NCBI RefSeq assembly: GCF_000300335.1
Contig: NZ_AMRM01000001.1
Coordinates: forward strand, 124,001 to 188,000
Source: Nitratireductor pacificus pht-3B
GTDB taxonomy: Bacteria > Pseudomonadota > Alphaproteobacteria > Rhizobiales > Rhizobiaceae
Direction of reading: 5' to 3'
DNA length: 64,000 bases
Under the pieces are notes generated by a model. That model ran no database searches and was not told where the DNA came from. It saw only the letters and a list, made by a program, of their open reading frames with translations. The stretch's first letter is position 1. The number at the start of each line of letters is the position of its first letter. The translations under genes were made by a program, and so were the position numbers. Of this stretch, positions 8,793 to 18,018 are shown one piece after another.

Positions 8793-9998
8793 ATGACTAC
8801 CAGCTTCCTCCGCATCGCGGTCGTGCTCGGCCTCCTGACCGCCGTCGGTCCCTTCGCGATCGACATGTACCTCCCGGCCCTGCCGACCATCGGCGAAGAC
8901 CTGAATGCCGGCACCGTGCCGGTTCAGATGTCCCTGCTCGTGTTCTTCCTGTCGATGGGCTTCGCGCAGATCATCGTCGGGCCGATCTCGGACATGGTCG
9001 GACGCAAGGCGCCGCTCTACATGGGGCTGGGGCTTTTCATCATCGGCAGCATCGGTTCGGCGCTGGCCGGCAGCATCGAGACGCTGATCGCCTTCCGCTT
9101 CCTGCAGGGGCTCGGCGCCTCCGCCGGCATGGTCGTGCCGCGCGCCGTGGTGCGCGACCTGCATACGGGAACCGAAGCCGCGCGGCTGATGTCCATGCTG
9201 ATGCTGGTGTTCTCGATATCGCCCATTCTGGCGCCGCTGACGGGCAGCCTGATCATCGAGGCGCTGGGCTGGCGCTCCGTGTTCTGGTCGGTGACCGTTG
9301 CCGCGCTCCTGGCGGTCTTCCTGCTGGCCACGTCCCTGAAGGAGACAAGGCCGGTGGAGGAGCGGCGGGGCAGTTCGCTGCGCAGCGCGCTCGCCGGCTA
9401 TCGCTTCCTGATGGGCGACCGCAAGTTCCTCGGCCTCACGCTGATCGGCGGGTTCGGCATTTCGAGCTTCTTCGTCTACCTGTCGAACTCGTCCTTCGTC
9501 CTGATCAATCACTACGGTCTTTCGCCGTCGCTCTACAGCGTCTTCTTCTCCCTGAATGCGGTGGCGTTCTTCGCGATGTCCCAGCTGACGGGCGTTCTGA
9601 CGGAGCGTTTCGGGCTGCGCCGCGTGGTGCGGGTCGCGGTGGCGTCCTACGCGACCGTGATGGTGGCGATGCTCGCCGTGATGATGGCCGGGCAGCAGTC
9701 GCTGTGGGTCCTGGCGTCGTTCCTGTTCGTCGGCTACGGCTTCTTGGGCCTGGTGATCCCGACGACTTCGGTGCTGGCGATGGACGATCACGGCACGATC
9801 GCCGGAACCGCATCGGCGCTGATGGGCACGCTGCATTTCGCCACGGGCGCAACGGCGATGGCCGTCTCCGGGCTGTTCTTCGACGGCAGGCCGCTGCCGA
9901 TGGTGATCAGCATCGCGACCTGTGCCGTCCTGGCGCTGGCGCTGACCCAGCTGACGCTGGGGCGGGCAGGCGACGCCGAGCGGGCGCCGGCCGAATAA
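8793..9998 (+). CDS. Bcr/CflA-type MFS drug efflux transporter
   Basis: A 401-residue, 12-helix major facilitator of the Bcr/CflA drug-resistance subfamily, an inner-membrane proton antiporter. The signatures are the helix-1 motif DMYLPALPTIGEDL and the loop 2-3 motif GPISDMVGRKAPLYMG. The ATG at 8793 is chosen because it begins the first helix (MTTSFLRIAVVLGLLTAVGP); the in-frame ATG at 8685 would add a non-conserved leader. Paired with the divergent TetR gene. A rho-independent terminator follows. The drug exported is unknown. Confidence 0.92.
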   Translation: MTTSFLRIAVVLGLLTAVGPFAIDMYLPALPTIGEDLNAGTVPVQMSLLVFFLSMGFAQIIVGPISDMVGRKAPLYMGLGLFIIGSIGSALAGSIETLIAFRFLQGLGASAGMVVPRAVVRDLHTGTEAARLMSMLMLVFSISPILAPLTGSLIIEALGWRSVFWSVTVAALLAVFLLATSLKETRPVEERRGSSLRSALAGYRFLMGDRKFLGLTLIGGFGISSFFVYLSNSSFVLINHYGLSPSLYSVFFSLNAVAFFAMSQLTGVLTERFGLRRVVRVAVASYATVMVAMLAVMMAGQQSLWVLASFLFVGYGFLGLVIPTTSVLAMDDHGTIAGTASALMGTLHFATGATAMAVSGLFFDGRPLPMVISIATCAVLALALTQLTLGRAGDAERAPAE

Positions 9999-10027
9999 CA
10001 CCTAGCGAACAGAAGCTGGGATTTGAA

Positions 10028-10049
10028 AAGGGGCGGTTATCCGCCCCTT
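10028..10049 (+). terminator. Rho-independent terminator after MFS gene
   Basis: Nine-bp stem AAGGGGCGG / CCGCCCCTT with a TTAT loop, followed by a short pyrimidine-rich run. Confidence 0.75.
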
Positions 10050-10179
10050 CTTCCTGCCGCCGCTTCTCCTCGAAGCCGCCGCGGCAGGCCAGATCATTGA
10101 CTGGGCATCGGAACAACTGAAAGCCGGATTCCACTTTCCGGTCGGCTGTTCAAGGACCGGCGGCATGGATGGTGACGGA

Positions 10180-10515
10180 AAATCGGAGAGAAGTGGAGGC
10201 TTCTGTTGCCAGGTGCCTCCGAACCCCGCTTAGACCTGCGACGGCCTAAGGCTTGATTTGAAGCTATCGCACTGCATTAAGCAGCGAGACGTGCTTCCGC
10301 ATAGTTGTCGTTGGCAACTATAAAGATAGCCCGATAACGGTGGTACAATGCCGAGCGAAAGTCCGATCTTTACACCCTCGTCGATCCTGTTTCGCCCCCA
10401 TCAGAAGCCGCCCTTTCCATCTAAGCAGCCTGCGGTTTCTGGTGGAGGCGCCGGGCACTGCCCCCGGGTCCGAATGGTTTATTGCACCGGCAGTTTATCG
10501 CCATAGTCGGTCGAG
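10180..10515 (-). ncRNA. ssrA: Permuted two-piece tmRNA (alpha-tmRNA)
   Basis: tmRNA rescuing stalled ribosomes, in the circularly permuted alphaproteobacterial form. Read on the minus strand, the acceptor piece comes first and ends in encoded CGCCTCCACCA (3' end at 10440). A 40-nt intervening segment (10439-10400) is excised. The coding piece begins GGGGGCGAAACAGGATCGACG at 10399. Its GGGGGCG pairs with CGCCTCC over 7 bp as the acceptor stem. The tag frame reads ANDNYAEARLAA followed by TAA near 10308-10270. A hairpin GGAGGC/GCCTCC lies near the 3' end. A possible -10 TATATT lies just upstream. The outer ends are approximate. Confidence 0.95.
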
Positions 10516-10589
10516 CCGACGCGTCGAATATAGTGAGCGCGCGAAGGCAAGAAAAGGGGCATTCGGGGGAAAAGGGAATTCGGGATTGA

Positions 10590-10601
10590 CTTGACGTCAA
10601 G
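10590..10601. promoter_or_regulatory. Perfect 12-bp palindrome CTTGACGTCAAG between ssrA and DUF2853
   Basis: CTTGACGTCAAG reads the same on both strands and contains CTTGAC, the alphaproteobacterial -35 core, in both directions. It sits in the divergent region of ssrA and the DUF2853 gene. No convincing -10 lies at 17 bp on either side, so it may instead be a regulator site. Confidence 0.3.
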
Positions 10602-10709
10602 CATTGCGGAATGTCGATATCCAGTATGGCGACGTTCCGGCAAGCGCAGGTTGTATTGCTGCTTGCAGGGCGCCGGGGCGAGCCGCGATCCTTAACGAGG
10701 GGAGAAATC

Positions 10710-11021
10710 ATGGCCGACTATCTCGCAGATGTGCGCAAGTATGATGCAACCGCCGATGAAGGTGCCGTCAACAAGATCGTGAAGCATCTCGGTATCGCCT
10801 TGCGCAACCGCGATTCATCTCTGGTATCCTGCAGCGACCAGAGCGAGCTCGACCGCGTCCGCGAGAAATGGTGCATGAAGAAATTCGGCGAAACCGATGC
10901 GGCCAAATGCGATTCGGTGATCGAGAAGGTTTGCCAGAGCATGTCGGGCGACAATTCGAAGAGCCGCGTGACCTTCTACTATCTGGTGGCCAAGCATCTG
11001 GGCAAACTCTCCGCCCTCTGA
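10710..11021 (+). CDS. DUF2853 family protein
   Basis: Small cytoplasmic helical protein of 103 residues, starting MADYLADVRKYDATADEGAV, typical of DUF2853. It contains four Cys residues (SCSD, WCMKK, KCDS, VCQ). The ATG at 10710 has GGGGAG 5 nt upstream; the longer in-frame ORF from 10611 overlaps promoter sequence. It is followed by a strong terminator. Function is unknown. Confidence 0.88.
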   Translation: MADYLADVRKYDATADEGAVNKIVKHLGIALRNRDSSLVSCSDQSELDRVREKWCMKKFGETDAAKCDSVIEKVCQSMSGDNSKSRVTFYYLVAKHLGKLSAL

Positions 11022-11042
11022 TCTCCCCTCATCCGACGACGG

Positions 11043-11074
11043 AAAAGCTCCTGCCGCCCGGCGGGAGCTTTTTT
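11043..11074 (+). terminator. Rho-independent terminator after DUF2853
   Basis: Thirteen-bp stem AAAAGCTCCTGCC / GGCGGGAGCTTTT with a 4-nt loop, running into T residues. Confidence 0.9.
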
Positions 11075-11172
11075 CGTCCTGGACCCGACGGTGCAATAGC
11101 TCCGGCAGACGTTTTTCGCCAGGCTGCGCTGGACTATGATAGGGCCACCCCGACAGTCTGAAGCGATTCGCC

Positions 11173-11967
11173 ATGCGCCAGTATCTCGACCTTCTCTCCC
11201 ACGTGCTGGAAAACGGCGTCGACCGTGACGACCGGACCGGAACGGGGACGCGCGGGGTGTTCGGCTACCAGATGCGGTTCGATCTGGGGCAGGGCTTTCC
11301 CGTCCTGACCACCAAGAAGCTCCATCTGAAGTCGATCATCCACGAGCTTCTGTGGTTCCTGAAAGGCGATACCAACATCGCCTATCTGAAAGAAAACGGC
11401 GTCTCCATCTGGGATGAATGGGCGGATGAGAATGGCGATCTCGGCCCCGTCTACGGCGCGCAGTGGCGTTCCTGGCCGGCGCCGGACGGACGGCGGATCG
11501 ACCAGATCGCGAATCTTCTGAACGCCTTGCGCGCCAATCCTCACTCGCGGCGCCATGTGGTTTCAGCGTGGAACCCGGCGGAGGTCGATCATATGGCCCT
11601 GCCGCCCTGCCATTGCCTGTTCCAGTTCCACGTGGCCGATGGCCGGCTCTCCTGCCAGCTCTACCAGCGGTCCGCCGACATTTTCCTCGGCGTGCCGTTC
11701 AACATCGCTTCCTACGCGCTGCTGACGGCGATGATGGCGCAGGTGATTGGGCTCAAGCCCGGCGATTTTGTCCACACGCTGGGCGATGCGCATCTTTATG
11801 CAAATCATTTCGAGCAGGCGCGGGAGCAGCTTCTGCGGACGCCCAAGCCGCTGCCGACGCTCTGGATCAACCCCGAAATCGATGACCTGTTCGCGTTCCG
11901 GTTCGAGGATTTCCGGCTGGACGGCTATGTCGCCGATCCGACCATCCGCGCGCCGATCGCGGTCTAG
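11173..11967 (+). CDS. thyA: Thymidylate synthase
   Basis: Methylates dUMP to dTMP with 5,10-methylene-THF. Full length at 264 residues. The start [15 protein letters not shown] is followed by the dUMP/folate motif [17 protein letters not shown]. The catalytic Cys lies in [12 protein letters not shown], and the phosphate-binding segment is [16 protein letters not shown]. It lies 34 nt upstream of folA, which regenerates THF, in the standard thyA-folA order. Confidence 0.98.
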   Translation: MRQYLDLLSHVLENGVDRDDRTGTGTRGVFGYQMRFDLGQGFPVLTTKKLHLKSIIHELLWFLKGDTNIAYLKENGVSIWDEWADENGDLGPVYGAQWRSWPAPDGRRIDQIANLLNALRANPHSRRHVVSAWNPAEVDHMALPPCHCLFQFHVADGRLSCQLYQRSADIFLGVPFNIASYALLTAMMAQVIGLKPGDFVHTLGDAHLYANHFEQAREQLLRTPKPLPTLWINPEIDDLFAFRFEDFRLDGYVADPTIRAPIAV

Positions 11968-12001
11968 GTTCGGGCGGTCCCGCAGTGCAGGAAGGAACAC
12001 G

Positions 12002-12496
<495 letters not shown>

Positions 12497-12646
12497 GCAT
12501 GTTGGGCGATTGCCCTAATTTGGCAGAAAACAACGGGAAAGCGGCACGCTGCCGCGTTGAAAGCCGTCCTGCCGCTACCTATAACTGACCGGATGGGAGA
12601 ACTGGCCCGCCCAAGGGTCTGACCCGGATCGAGAAAAGGAACAATA

Positions 12647-13759
12647 ATGCCCTGGAATAATCAAAGTGGCGGAGGCGGCCCTTGGGGTGGCGGCAATAAC
12701 GGTGGTCCCTGGGACCAGGGGCCGCGCGGACCGAGCGGACCGCAGGGGACGCCGCCCGATCTGGAAGAGATCATCCGGCGCGGCCAGGATCGCCTGAAGA
12801 ACGCCCTTCCGGGCGGCGGTCGGGCCAGTCCGGCGATGATCGCCGTGGTGCTTGTGGCGCTGGCGGGCCTCTGGCTGTTCAAGGCCGTCTACACGGTTCA
12901 GCCGGACGAGCTTGCCGTCGAACTGCGGTTCGGCAAGCCGAAGCCGGAGCTTTCCGAACCGGGCCTGCATTTTCACTGGTGGCCCGTCGAGACCGTCGAG
13001 AAGGCCTCCGTGGCCGAACGGCTGGTCGATATCGGTGCGGTCAGGGGCGGCGCCTCGAGCGGCTTGATGCTGTCCGGCGACCAGAACATCGTCGACGTGA
13101 AATTCTCCGTCGCTTATCAGGTCGCCGACCCTTCGGCCTATCTGTTTAACGTGGCCAATCCCGACGAGACGCTGCGCCAGGTGGCGGAAAGCGCCATGCG
13201 CGAAGTGGTCGGCCGCAGGCCCGCTCAGGATATTTTCCGCGACGACCGTCAAGGCATCGCGGAGGGCGTCCGGGCGACGATCCAGACGGCGCTCGACGAC
13301 TACGGCACCGGCCTGACGGTCAACGCCCTGTCGATCGAGGATGCGGCGCCGCCACGCGAAGTGGCCGACGCGTTCGACGAAGTGCAGCGCGCGGAGCAGG
13401 ACGAGGACCGGTTCGTCGAAGAATCGAACCAGTACTCCAACCAGAAGCTGGGCCAGGCACGCGGTGAGGCAGCGGGGCTGCGCGAAGAAGCGGCCGCCTA
13501 CAAGAACCGCGTCGTGCAGGAAGCCGAAGGTGAGGCGCAGCGCTTCATCTCCGTCTACGACGAATATGCCAAGGCTCCCGACGTGACGCGCAAGCGCCTG
13601 TTCCTCGAAACCATGGAAAACGTCCTGCGCGGCTCCAACAAGATCATCGTGGAGCAGAATGGCGGCACGGGCGTGGTTCCCTACCTGCCGCTGCCTGAAC
13701 TGAGACCGCAACCGCAGCCGAACCAGAGCGCTGGCCAGAACGCGGGAGGGAGCAACTGA
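12647..13759 (+). CDS. hflK: FtsH modulator HflK
   Basis: SPFH/prohibitin-domain membrane protein that forms the HflKC cage around FtsH and limits membrane-protein degradation. The 370 residues comprise a Gly/Pro/Trp-rich cytoplasmic N-tail (MPWNNQSGGGGPWGGGNNGG), one transmembrane helix (AMIAVVLVALAGLWLFKAVY), a periplasmic SPFH domain (GLHFHWWPVETVEK) and a coiled-coil region. The stop overlaps the hflC start by 1 nt (TGATG), indicating coupled expression in stoichiometric amounts. Confidence 0.97.
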   Translation: MPWNNQSGGGGPWGGGNNGGPWDQGPRGPSGPQGTPPDLEEIIRRGQDRLKNALPGGGRASPAMIAVVLVALAGLWLFKAVYTVQPDELAVELRFGKPKPELSEPGLHFHWWPVETVEKASVAERLVDIGAVRGGASSGLMLSGDQNIVDVKFSVAYQVADPSAYLFNVANPDETLRQVAESAMREVVGRRPAQDIFRDDRQGIAEGVRATIQTALDDYGTGLTVNALSIEDAAPPREVADAFDEVQRAEQDEDRFVEESNQYSNQKLGQARGEAAGLREEAAAYKNRVVQEAEGEAQRFISVYDEYAKAPDVTRKRLFLETMENVLRGSNKIIVEQNGGTGVVPYLPLPELRPQPQPNQSAGQNAGGSN

Positions 13760-14682
13760 TGTCCAACCGACTTCCCATTCTCGCCTTTATCGGCGCGGTA
13801 CTGCTGTTCCTGCTCTACTCGGCGATCTTCGTCGTCAACGAGCGGCAGCAGGCGATCGTCCTTCGCTTCGGTGAGATCGTCGATGTGAAGACCGAACCCG
13901 GCCTCTACTTCAAGATGCCGTTCGCCTTCCTGGAAGCGGACAATGTCCAGATCATCGAGGACCGCATCCTGCGCTTCGACCTGGACGATATCCGCGTGCA
14001 GGTTTCGGGCGGCAAGTTCTACGAGGTGGATGCGTTCATCGCCTATTCGATCAGCGATCCGCGGGTGTTCCGCCAGGCGGTTTCCGGTAGCGTTCAGCTT
14101 GCCGAGCAGCGCCTGAGGACGCGTCTCGACGCGGCTCTCCGCCGTGTCTACGGTCTGCGCGGCTTCGAGGCGGCGCTCTCGGAAGAGCGTGCATCGATGA
14201 TGCGCGAAGTGGCCGAGGACCTGCGTCCTGCCGCCGCTTCTCTCGGGCTCGAGATCAAGGATGTGCGCATTCGCCGGACCGACCTGACGGCCGAGGTTTC
14301 GCAACAGACCTACGACCGCATGAAGGCCGAGCGTCTTGCCGAGGCGGAGCGCCTGAGGGCGCGTGGCCGCGAGGCGGCCGCCCGCATTCGCGCGCGCGCT
14401 GATCGTGAGGTGGTCGAGATTACCGCGGCCGCTCAGCGGGAAGCCGAGATCCTGCGCGGTGAGGGTGAAGGTGAGCGCAACGCTATCTTCGCCGAGGCTT
14501 TCTCGCGCGACGCGGACTTCTTCGAGTTCTATCGCTCGATGGCCGCTTATCGCGAAGCGCTCAACGCGTCGGGCACGACCATGCTGCTGTCGCCGGATTC
14601 GGAGTTCTTCCGCTTCTTCAACGATGCGCAGGGTACGGCGCCTTCCGGGGCGGCATCGCAAGGCGGAGCCGCCAACCAGTAG
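13759..14682 (+). CDS. hflC: FtsH modulator HflC
   Basis: Partner of HflK in the HflKC-FtsH complex. 307 residues: an N-terminal transmembrane helix (LAFIGAVLLFLLYSAIFVVNE), the SPFH domain (QQAIVLRFGEIVDVKTEPGLYFKMPF split across its first strands) and a coiled coil with the family segment YDRMKAERLAEAERLRARGREAA. It ends 12 nt before the DUF2065 gene, the usual rhizobial arrangement. Confidence 0.97.
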   Translation: MSNRLPILAFIGAVLLFLLYSAIFVVNERQQAIVLRFGEIVDVKTEPGLYFKMPFAFLEADNVQIIEDRILRFDLDDIRVQVSGGKFYEVDAFIAYSISDPRVFRQAVSGSVQLAEQRLRTRLDAALRRVYGLRGFEAALSEERASMMREVAEDLRPAAASLGLEIKDVRIRRTDLTAEVSQQTYDRMKAERLAEAERLRARGREAAARIRARADREVVEITAAAQREAEILRGEGEGERNAIFAEAFSRDADFFEFYRSMAAYREALNASGTTMLLSPDSEFFRFFNDAQGTAPSGAASQGGAANQ

Positions 14683-14694
14683 GGGGCGCGTCGC

Positions 14695-14880
14695 ATGAGC
14701 GATTTCATTGCCGCCCTCGGCCTGGTTCTGGTCGTCGAGGGGCTGGTCTATGGCGGTATGCCCCGCTTGGCCAAGCGCCTCGCCGAACAGGTGATCGAGA
14801 TGCCGGAGAGCACGCTGCGCGGCGCCGGCATCGGCGCCATGATCGCGGGGGTCCTGATCGTCTGGCTCGTTCGAGGATGA
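14695..14880 (+). CDS. DUF2065 family small membrane protein
   Basis: 61 residues with two predicted helices (FIAALGLVLVVEGLVYGGMP and GAGIGAMIAGVLIVWLV), matching DUF2065. Conserved in the hflKC neighbourhood, so a role in the same membrane quality-control unit is plausible but unproven. Confidence 0.9.
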   Translation: MSDFIAALGLVLVVEGLVYGGMPRLAKRLAEQVIEMPESTLRGAGIGAMIAGVLIVWLVRG

Positions 14881-14890
14881 TCGAAATCAT

Positions 14891-14921
14891 GCGGCCCGCC
14901 GGGGAATGCCCGGCGGGCCGC
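14891..14921 (+). terminator. GC-rich hairpin closing the thyA-to-DUF2065 unit
   Basis: Perfect 13-bp stem GCGGCCCGCCGGG / CCCGGCGGGCCGC with a 5-nt loop. No T tract follows, so it is either a weak intrinsic terminator or a 3'-end stabilising hairpin ahead of degP. Confidence 0.55.
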
Positions 14922-15050
14922 AAACACGCCGCATTCACACCGGATCATGCAGAAGTGAAGCGCGTTCTCGTGGAAACCGCGCCTTCCACAGCCTAAGATG
15001 ATCCGCATGCGCCTTCGCGAAACGACACGCCACCTGGAGAATTGCCCTCA

Positions 15051-16550
15051 ATGACGCCGCTGAAGATTTTACGCGCCACGCGGGTGGCTCCGATGGCCCT
15101 GATGCTCGCCGTAGGAACGCTGGGCACGGCACCCGTCCTGTGGCCCCGCCCGGCGATGGCCGAGGGGCCCGCATCGGTCGCCGATCTCGCCGAGCGCCTT
15201 GCCGGCGCTGTGGTGAACATCTCGACATCGCGCTCGGCGGCGGGTTCCGGCTCCGGCCGGGTGCCCATGCCCAAGTTGCCCGAGGGGTCGCCCCTCCAGG
15301 ATTTCTTCGACGACTTCTTCCAGGAACAGCCCGAGGAGGAGCGGACGCCGCGACCGGCCCAGTCGCTCGGCTCAGGCTTCGTCATCGATGCCGAGGAAGG
15401 CATCGTCGTCACCAACAACCACGTGATCTCCGGGGCTGACGAGATCGTCGTCAACTTCTCCGACGGCGGCAAGCTCGACGCCGAGCTTCTCGGCGTGGAC
15501 ACGAAGACGGATATTGCCGTTCTTAAGGTCGACGCCAGCAAGCGCACGCTGCAGGAGGTGCCGTTCGGCAATTCCGATGCGATGCGCATCGGCGACTGGG
15601 TGATGGCGATCGGCAATCCGTTCGGCCTCGGCGGAACGGTCACGGTCGGCATCGTCTCGGCTCGCAACCGCGAAATCGGCTCGGGTCCCTATGACGACTT
15701 CATCCAGACGGACGCCGCGATCAACCGCGGCAATTCCGGCGGTCCGCTGTTCAACATGAACGGCGAGGTGATCGGCATCAACACAGCGATCATTTCGCCG
15801 ACCGGCGGCTCGATCGGCATCGGCTTCTCGATCCCTTCGACGCTGGCCGTCAACGTGGTCGACCAGTTGCGCGAGTTCGGCGAGACGCGGCGCGGCTGGC
15901 TCGGCGTCCGCATTCAGGAGGTCACCGACGAGATCGCGGAGAGCCTCGGCATGCAGAAGGCCGCCGGCGCGATGGTCAGCGGCGTCATCGAGGGCGGGCC
16001 GATCGACAATGGGTCGATCATGCCCGGCGACGTCATCATCCGTTTCGACGGCAAGGATATCGAGCACATGCGCGACCTGCCGCGCATCGTGGCCGAAAGC
16101 CCCGTCGGCAAGGATGTGGCGGTGACGATCGTCCGCAAGGGCGAGGAGCAGACCGTGCAGGTCAAGCTCGGGCGTCTGGAGGACAGCGAGAAGCTGGCCT
16201 CGGCCGAAACCAAGGACGATGCTGCCGAAGGAGAGGAGGGGCCGGTCTCGTCTGCCTCCGTTCTGGGCATGCATCTCGCGGCGCTGGATGACGAGGCGCG
16301 CGATCGCTTCGAGATTTCCGCCGATGTTTCGGGCGTGGTGATCAACGAGATCGATGCGGATTCGGTCGCTGCCGAGAAGGGCGTCGCGCCCGGCGACGTG
16401 ATCGTGGAGATCGCGCAGGCGACGGTTTCAACGCCGAAGGAAGCGCTCGACCGGCTTGAGGAACTCAAAAGCCAGGGGCGCCGCAACGCCCTGCTGATGC
16501 TCGCTTCCAAGACCGGCGAGCTGCGTTTCGTCACGCTGCGGATGGATTGA
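15051..16550 (+). CDS. degP: Periplasmic serine protease DegP/HtrA (Do-like)
   Basis: Periplasmic trypsin-like protease/chaperone of 499 residues. A signal peptide of about 36 residues ends near AMA-EG. The catalytic triad is His124 (TNNHV), Asp154 (TDIAVL) and Ser229 (GNSGGP). Two PDZ domains follow, the first around LGVRIQEVTDEIAESLG and the second near the C-terminus. The ATG at 15051 is preferred over an upstream TTG at 15042 because the latter sits only 2 nt from GGAGAA. Its position after hflKC-DUF2065 is conserved, linking envelope proteolysis functions. Confidence 0.95.
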   Translation: MTPLKILRATRVAPMALMLAVGTLGTAPVLWPRPAMAEGPASVADLAERLAGAVVNISTSRSAAGSGSGRVPMPKLPEGSPLQDFFDDFFQEQPEEERTPRPAQSLGSGFVIDAEEGIVVTNNHVISGADEIVVNFSDGGKLDAELLGVDTKTDIAVLKVDASKRTLQEVPFGNSDAMRIGDWVMAIGNPFGLGGTVTVGIVSARNREIGSGPYDDFIQTDAAINRGNSGGPLFNMNGEVIGINTAIISPTGGSIGIGFSIPSTLAVNVVDQLREFGETRRGWLGVRIQEVTDEIAESLGMQKAAGAMVSGVIEGGPIDNGSIMPGDVIIRFDGKDIEHMRDLPRIVAESPVGKDVAVTIVRKGEEQTVQVKLGRLEDSEKLASAETKDDAAEGEEGPVSSASVLGMHLAALDDEARDRFEISADVSGVVINEIDADSVAAEKGVAPGDVIVEIAQATVSTPKEALDRLEELKSQGRRNALLMLASKTGELRFVTLRMD

Positions 16551-16576
16551 TCCGTCCGATTTGACCGCAGGGCCGG

Positions 16577-17134
16577 TCAGGTGGCCGGCCAGTTCCGCCG
16601 CGACAGGCGGTACAGCACATGCGGCTTCAGATGCGGGTGGCTGTCGGGCACGGAAGGGTGGCTGAAATCGCCCTCCGCGTCGCGGGTCATGCCGATGCGG
16701 CGCATGACGGCGATGGAGCGCCTGTTGTGCGCAACCGCGAAGCTGACGATCTCGTCCAGTCCGAGGGTCTTGAACCCGTATTCCAGCCAGGCCGCCGCCG
16801 CTTCGGTGACATAGCCCTTGCCCCAGTATTCCGGCGCGAGCCGCCAGCCGATCTCGATAACGCCTGGTCCGAGGGCAGGCAGGTCTCCCGTGGCGTGCAG
16901 GCCGACGAAGCCGATGGTCTCGCCGGTGGCGCGGATCTCGGCCGCGGCAAAGCCGAAGCCGCGCTCGGCGATGCCGTCGCGCAGGCGGTCCATCAGGGCA
17001 TCCGCTTCCGCCCGGCTGCGGCGAAACGGAAAAAACTCCATCACCGTTTCATCGGCGTTGATGCGGTGGAACAGCGCCCGGTCGCCTTCCTGCCAGTTGC
17101 GCAGGATCAGGCGTTTCGTTTCGATGGTCGTCAT
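16577..17134 (-). CDS. GNAT-family N-acetyltransferase (RimJ/RimL-like)
   Basis: 185-residue acetyl-CoA-dependent N-acetyltransferase of the Acetyltransf_3 type. It starts MTTIETKRLILRNWQEGD. The acetyl-CoA-binding region is IEIGWRLAPEYWGKGYVTEA, followed by NRRSIAVMRRIGM. The start overlaps the serB stop by 4 nt, so the two are co-translated. Target amine unknown. Confidence 0.9.
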   Translation of the reverse strand: MTTIETKRLILRNWQEGDRALFHRINADETVMEFFPFRRSRAEADALMDRLRDGIAERGFGFAAAEIRATGETIGFVGLHATGDLPALGPGVIEIGWRLAPEYWGKGYVTEAAAAWLEYGFKTLGLDEIVSFAVAHNRRSIAVMRRIGMTRDAEGDFSHPSVPDSHPHLKPHVLYRLSRRNWPAT

Positions 17135-18018
17135 CGGACGAATTCCCGTTCGCGGTAGCCCTGGAGGTAGAGGAGCGCGGTCAGGTCGCCATGATCGATG
17201 CGCACGCGCGCCTCGGCGGCAACGGCAGGCTTGGCGTGCAACGCAACGCCGAGGCCAGCCATCGCCAGCATGTCCAGATCGTTCGCGCCGTCGCCGACGG
17301 CGATCACCTGGCTCGCGTCGAGCGAACGGGCCTCGGCGAAAGCATGCAGGGCTTCCGCCTTGGCGGCACGGCCGAGGATCGGCTTGGCGACCATGCCCGT
17401 CAGCTTGCCATCGGCCACCAGAAGGCGGTTGGCCTGCTGCGTCTGGAAGCCGAGCCGGGCTGCAATCGGCCCGGTGAAATGTTCGAAGCCGCCCGAGACG
17501 AGCGCCGTGAAGGCCCCGTCGGTATTCATGGTGGCGACCAGCGCAGCCCCGCCGGAGGCGAGGGTGATGCGGCGCTCGATGACGGTGCCGATCACCTCGG
17601 TCGTCAACCCGGCAAGCAGGGCGACACGTTCTTCGAGCGCTGGTTCGAAGGCGATCTCGCCATTCATGGCGCGGCGCGTGATGGCCGCGACCTGATCCTT
17701 CAGGCCGAGTTCGGCGGCCAGTTCGTCGATGCATTCCTGATCGATCATGGTGGAGTCCATGTCGGCGATCAGCATTTTCTTGCGCCTGCCGGCAGTCTCC
17801 TGAACGGCGAGATCGACCGGCTTTCCCTTCAGCACCCGGCGCGCGGTCTCTTCTGCAGCGCCGGCGTCTTTCCCATCGGGGAGATGAATGTCGCAGGCCA
17901 CGCCTTCGCACAGCCAGTCCAAGCCGCTTGCATCGAGCGCTTCCATGACCATAGTCGCAACCGATGCGCTGACGGCGCGTGTCGACGGGTGAGAAATGAG
18001 GGTCGCGACGAGGGACAT
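17131..18018 (-). CDS. serB: Phosphoserine phosphatase
   Basis: HAD-superfamily enzyme for the last step of serine synthesis. 295 residues, with an N-terminal regulatory half. Motif I is DMDSTMIDQE with the nucleophile Asp, motif II is VSGGFEHFT with Ser, and motif IV is AVGDGANDLDML. The ATG at 18018 is used; the upstream frame runs into miaA and lacks family similarity. It forms an operon with the GNAT gene. Its start codon overlaps that of divergent miaA. Confidence 0.96.
   Translation of the reverse strand: MSLVATLISHPSTRAVSASVATMVMEALDASGLDWLCEGVACDIHLPDGKDAGAAEETARRVLKGKPVDLAVQETAGRRKKMLIADMDSTMIDQECIDELAAELGLKDQVAAITRRAMNGEIAFEPALEERVALLAGLTTEVIGTVIERRITLASGGAALVATMNTDGAFTALVSGGFEHFTGPIAARLGFQTQQANRLLVADGKLTGMVAKPILGRAAKAEALHAFAEARSLDASQVIAVGDGANDLDMLAMAGLGVALHAKPAVAAEARVRIDHGDLTALLYLQGYREREFVR

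Noticed and set aside
10421-10711. Small ORFs over 10340-10711
   Set aside because: They overlap the tmRNA acceptor piece and its promoter, and have no protein similarity.
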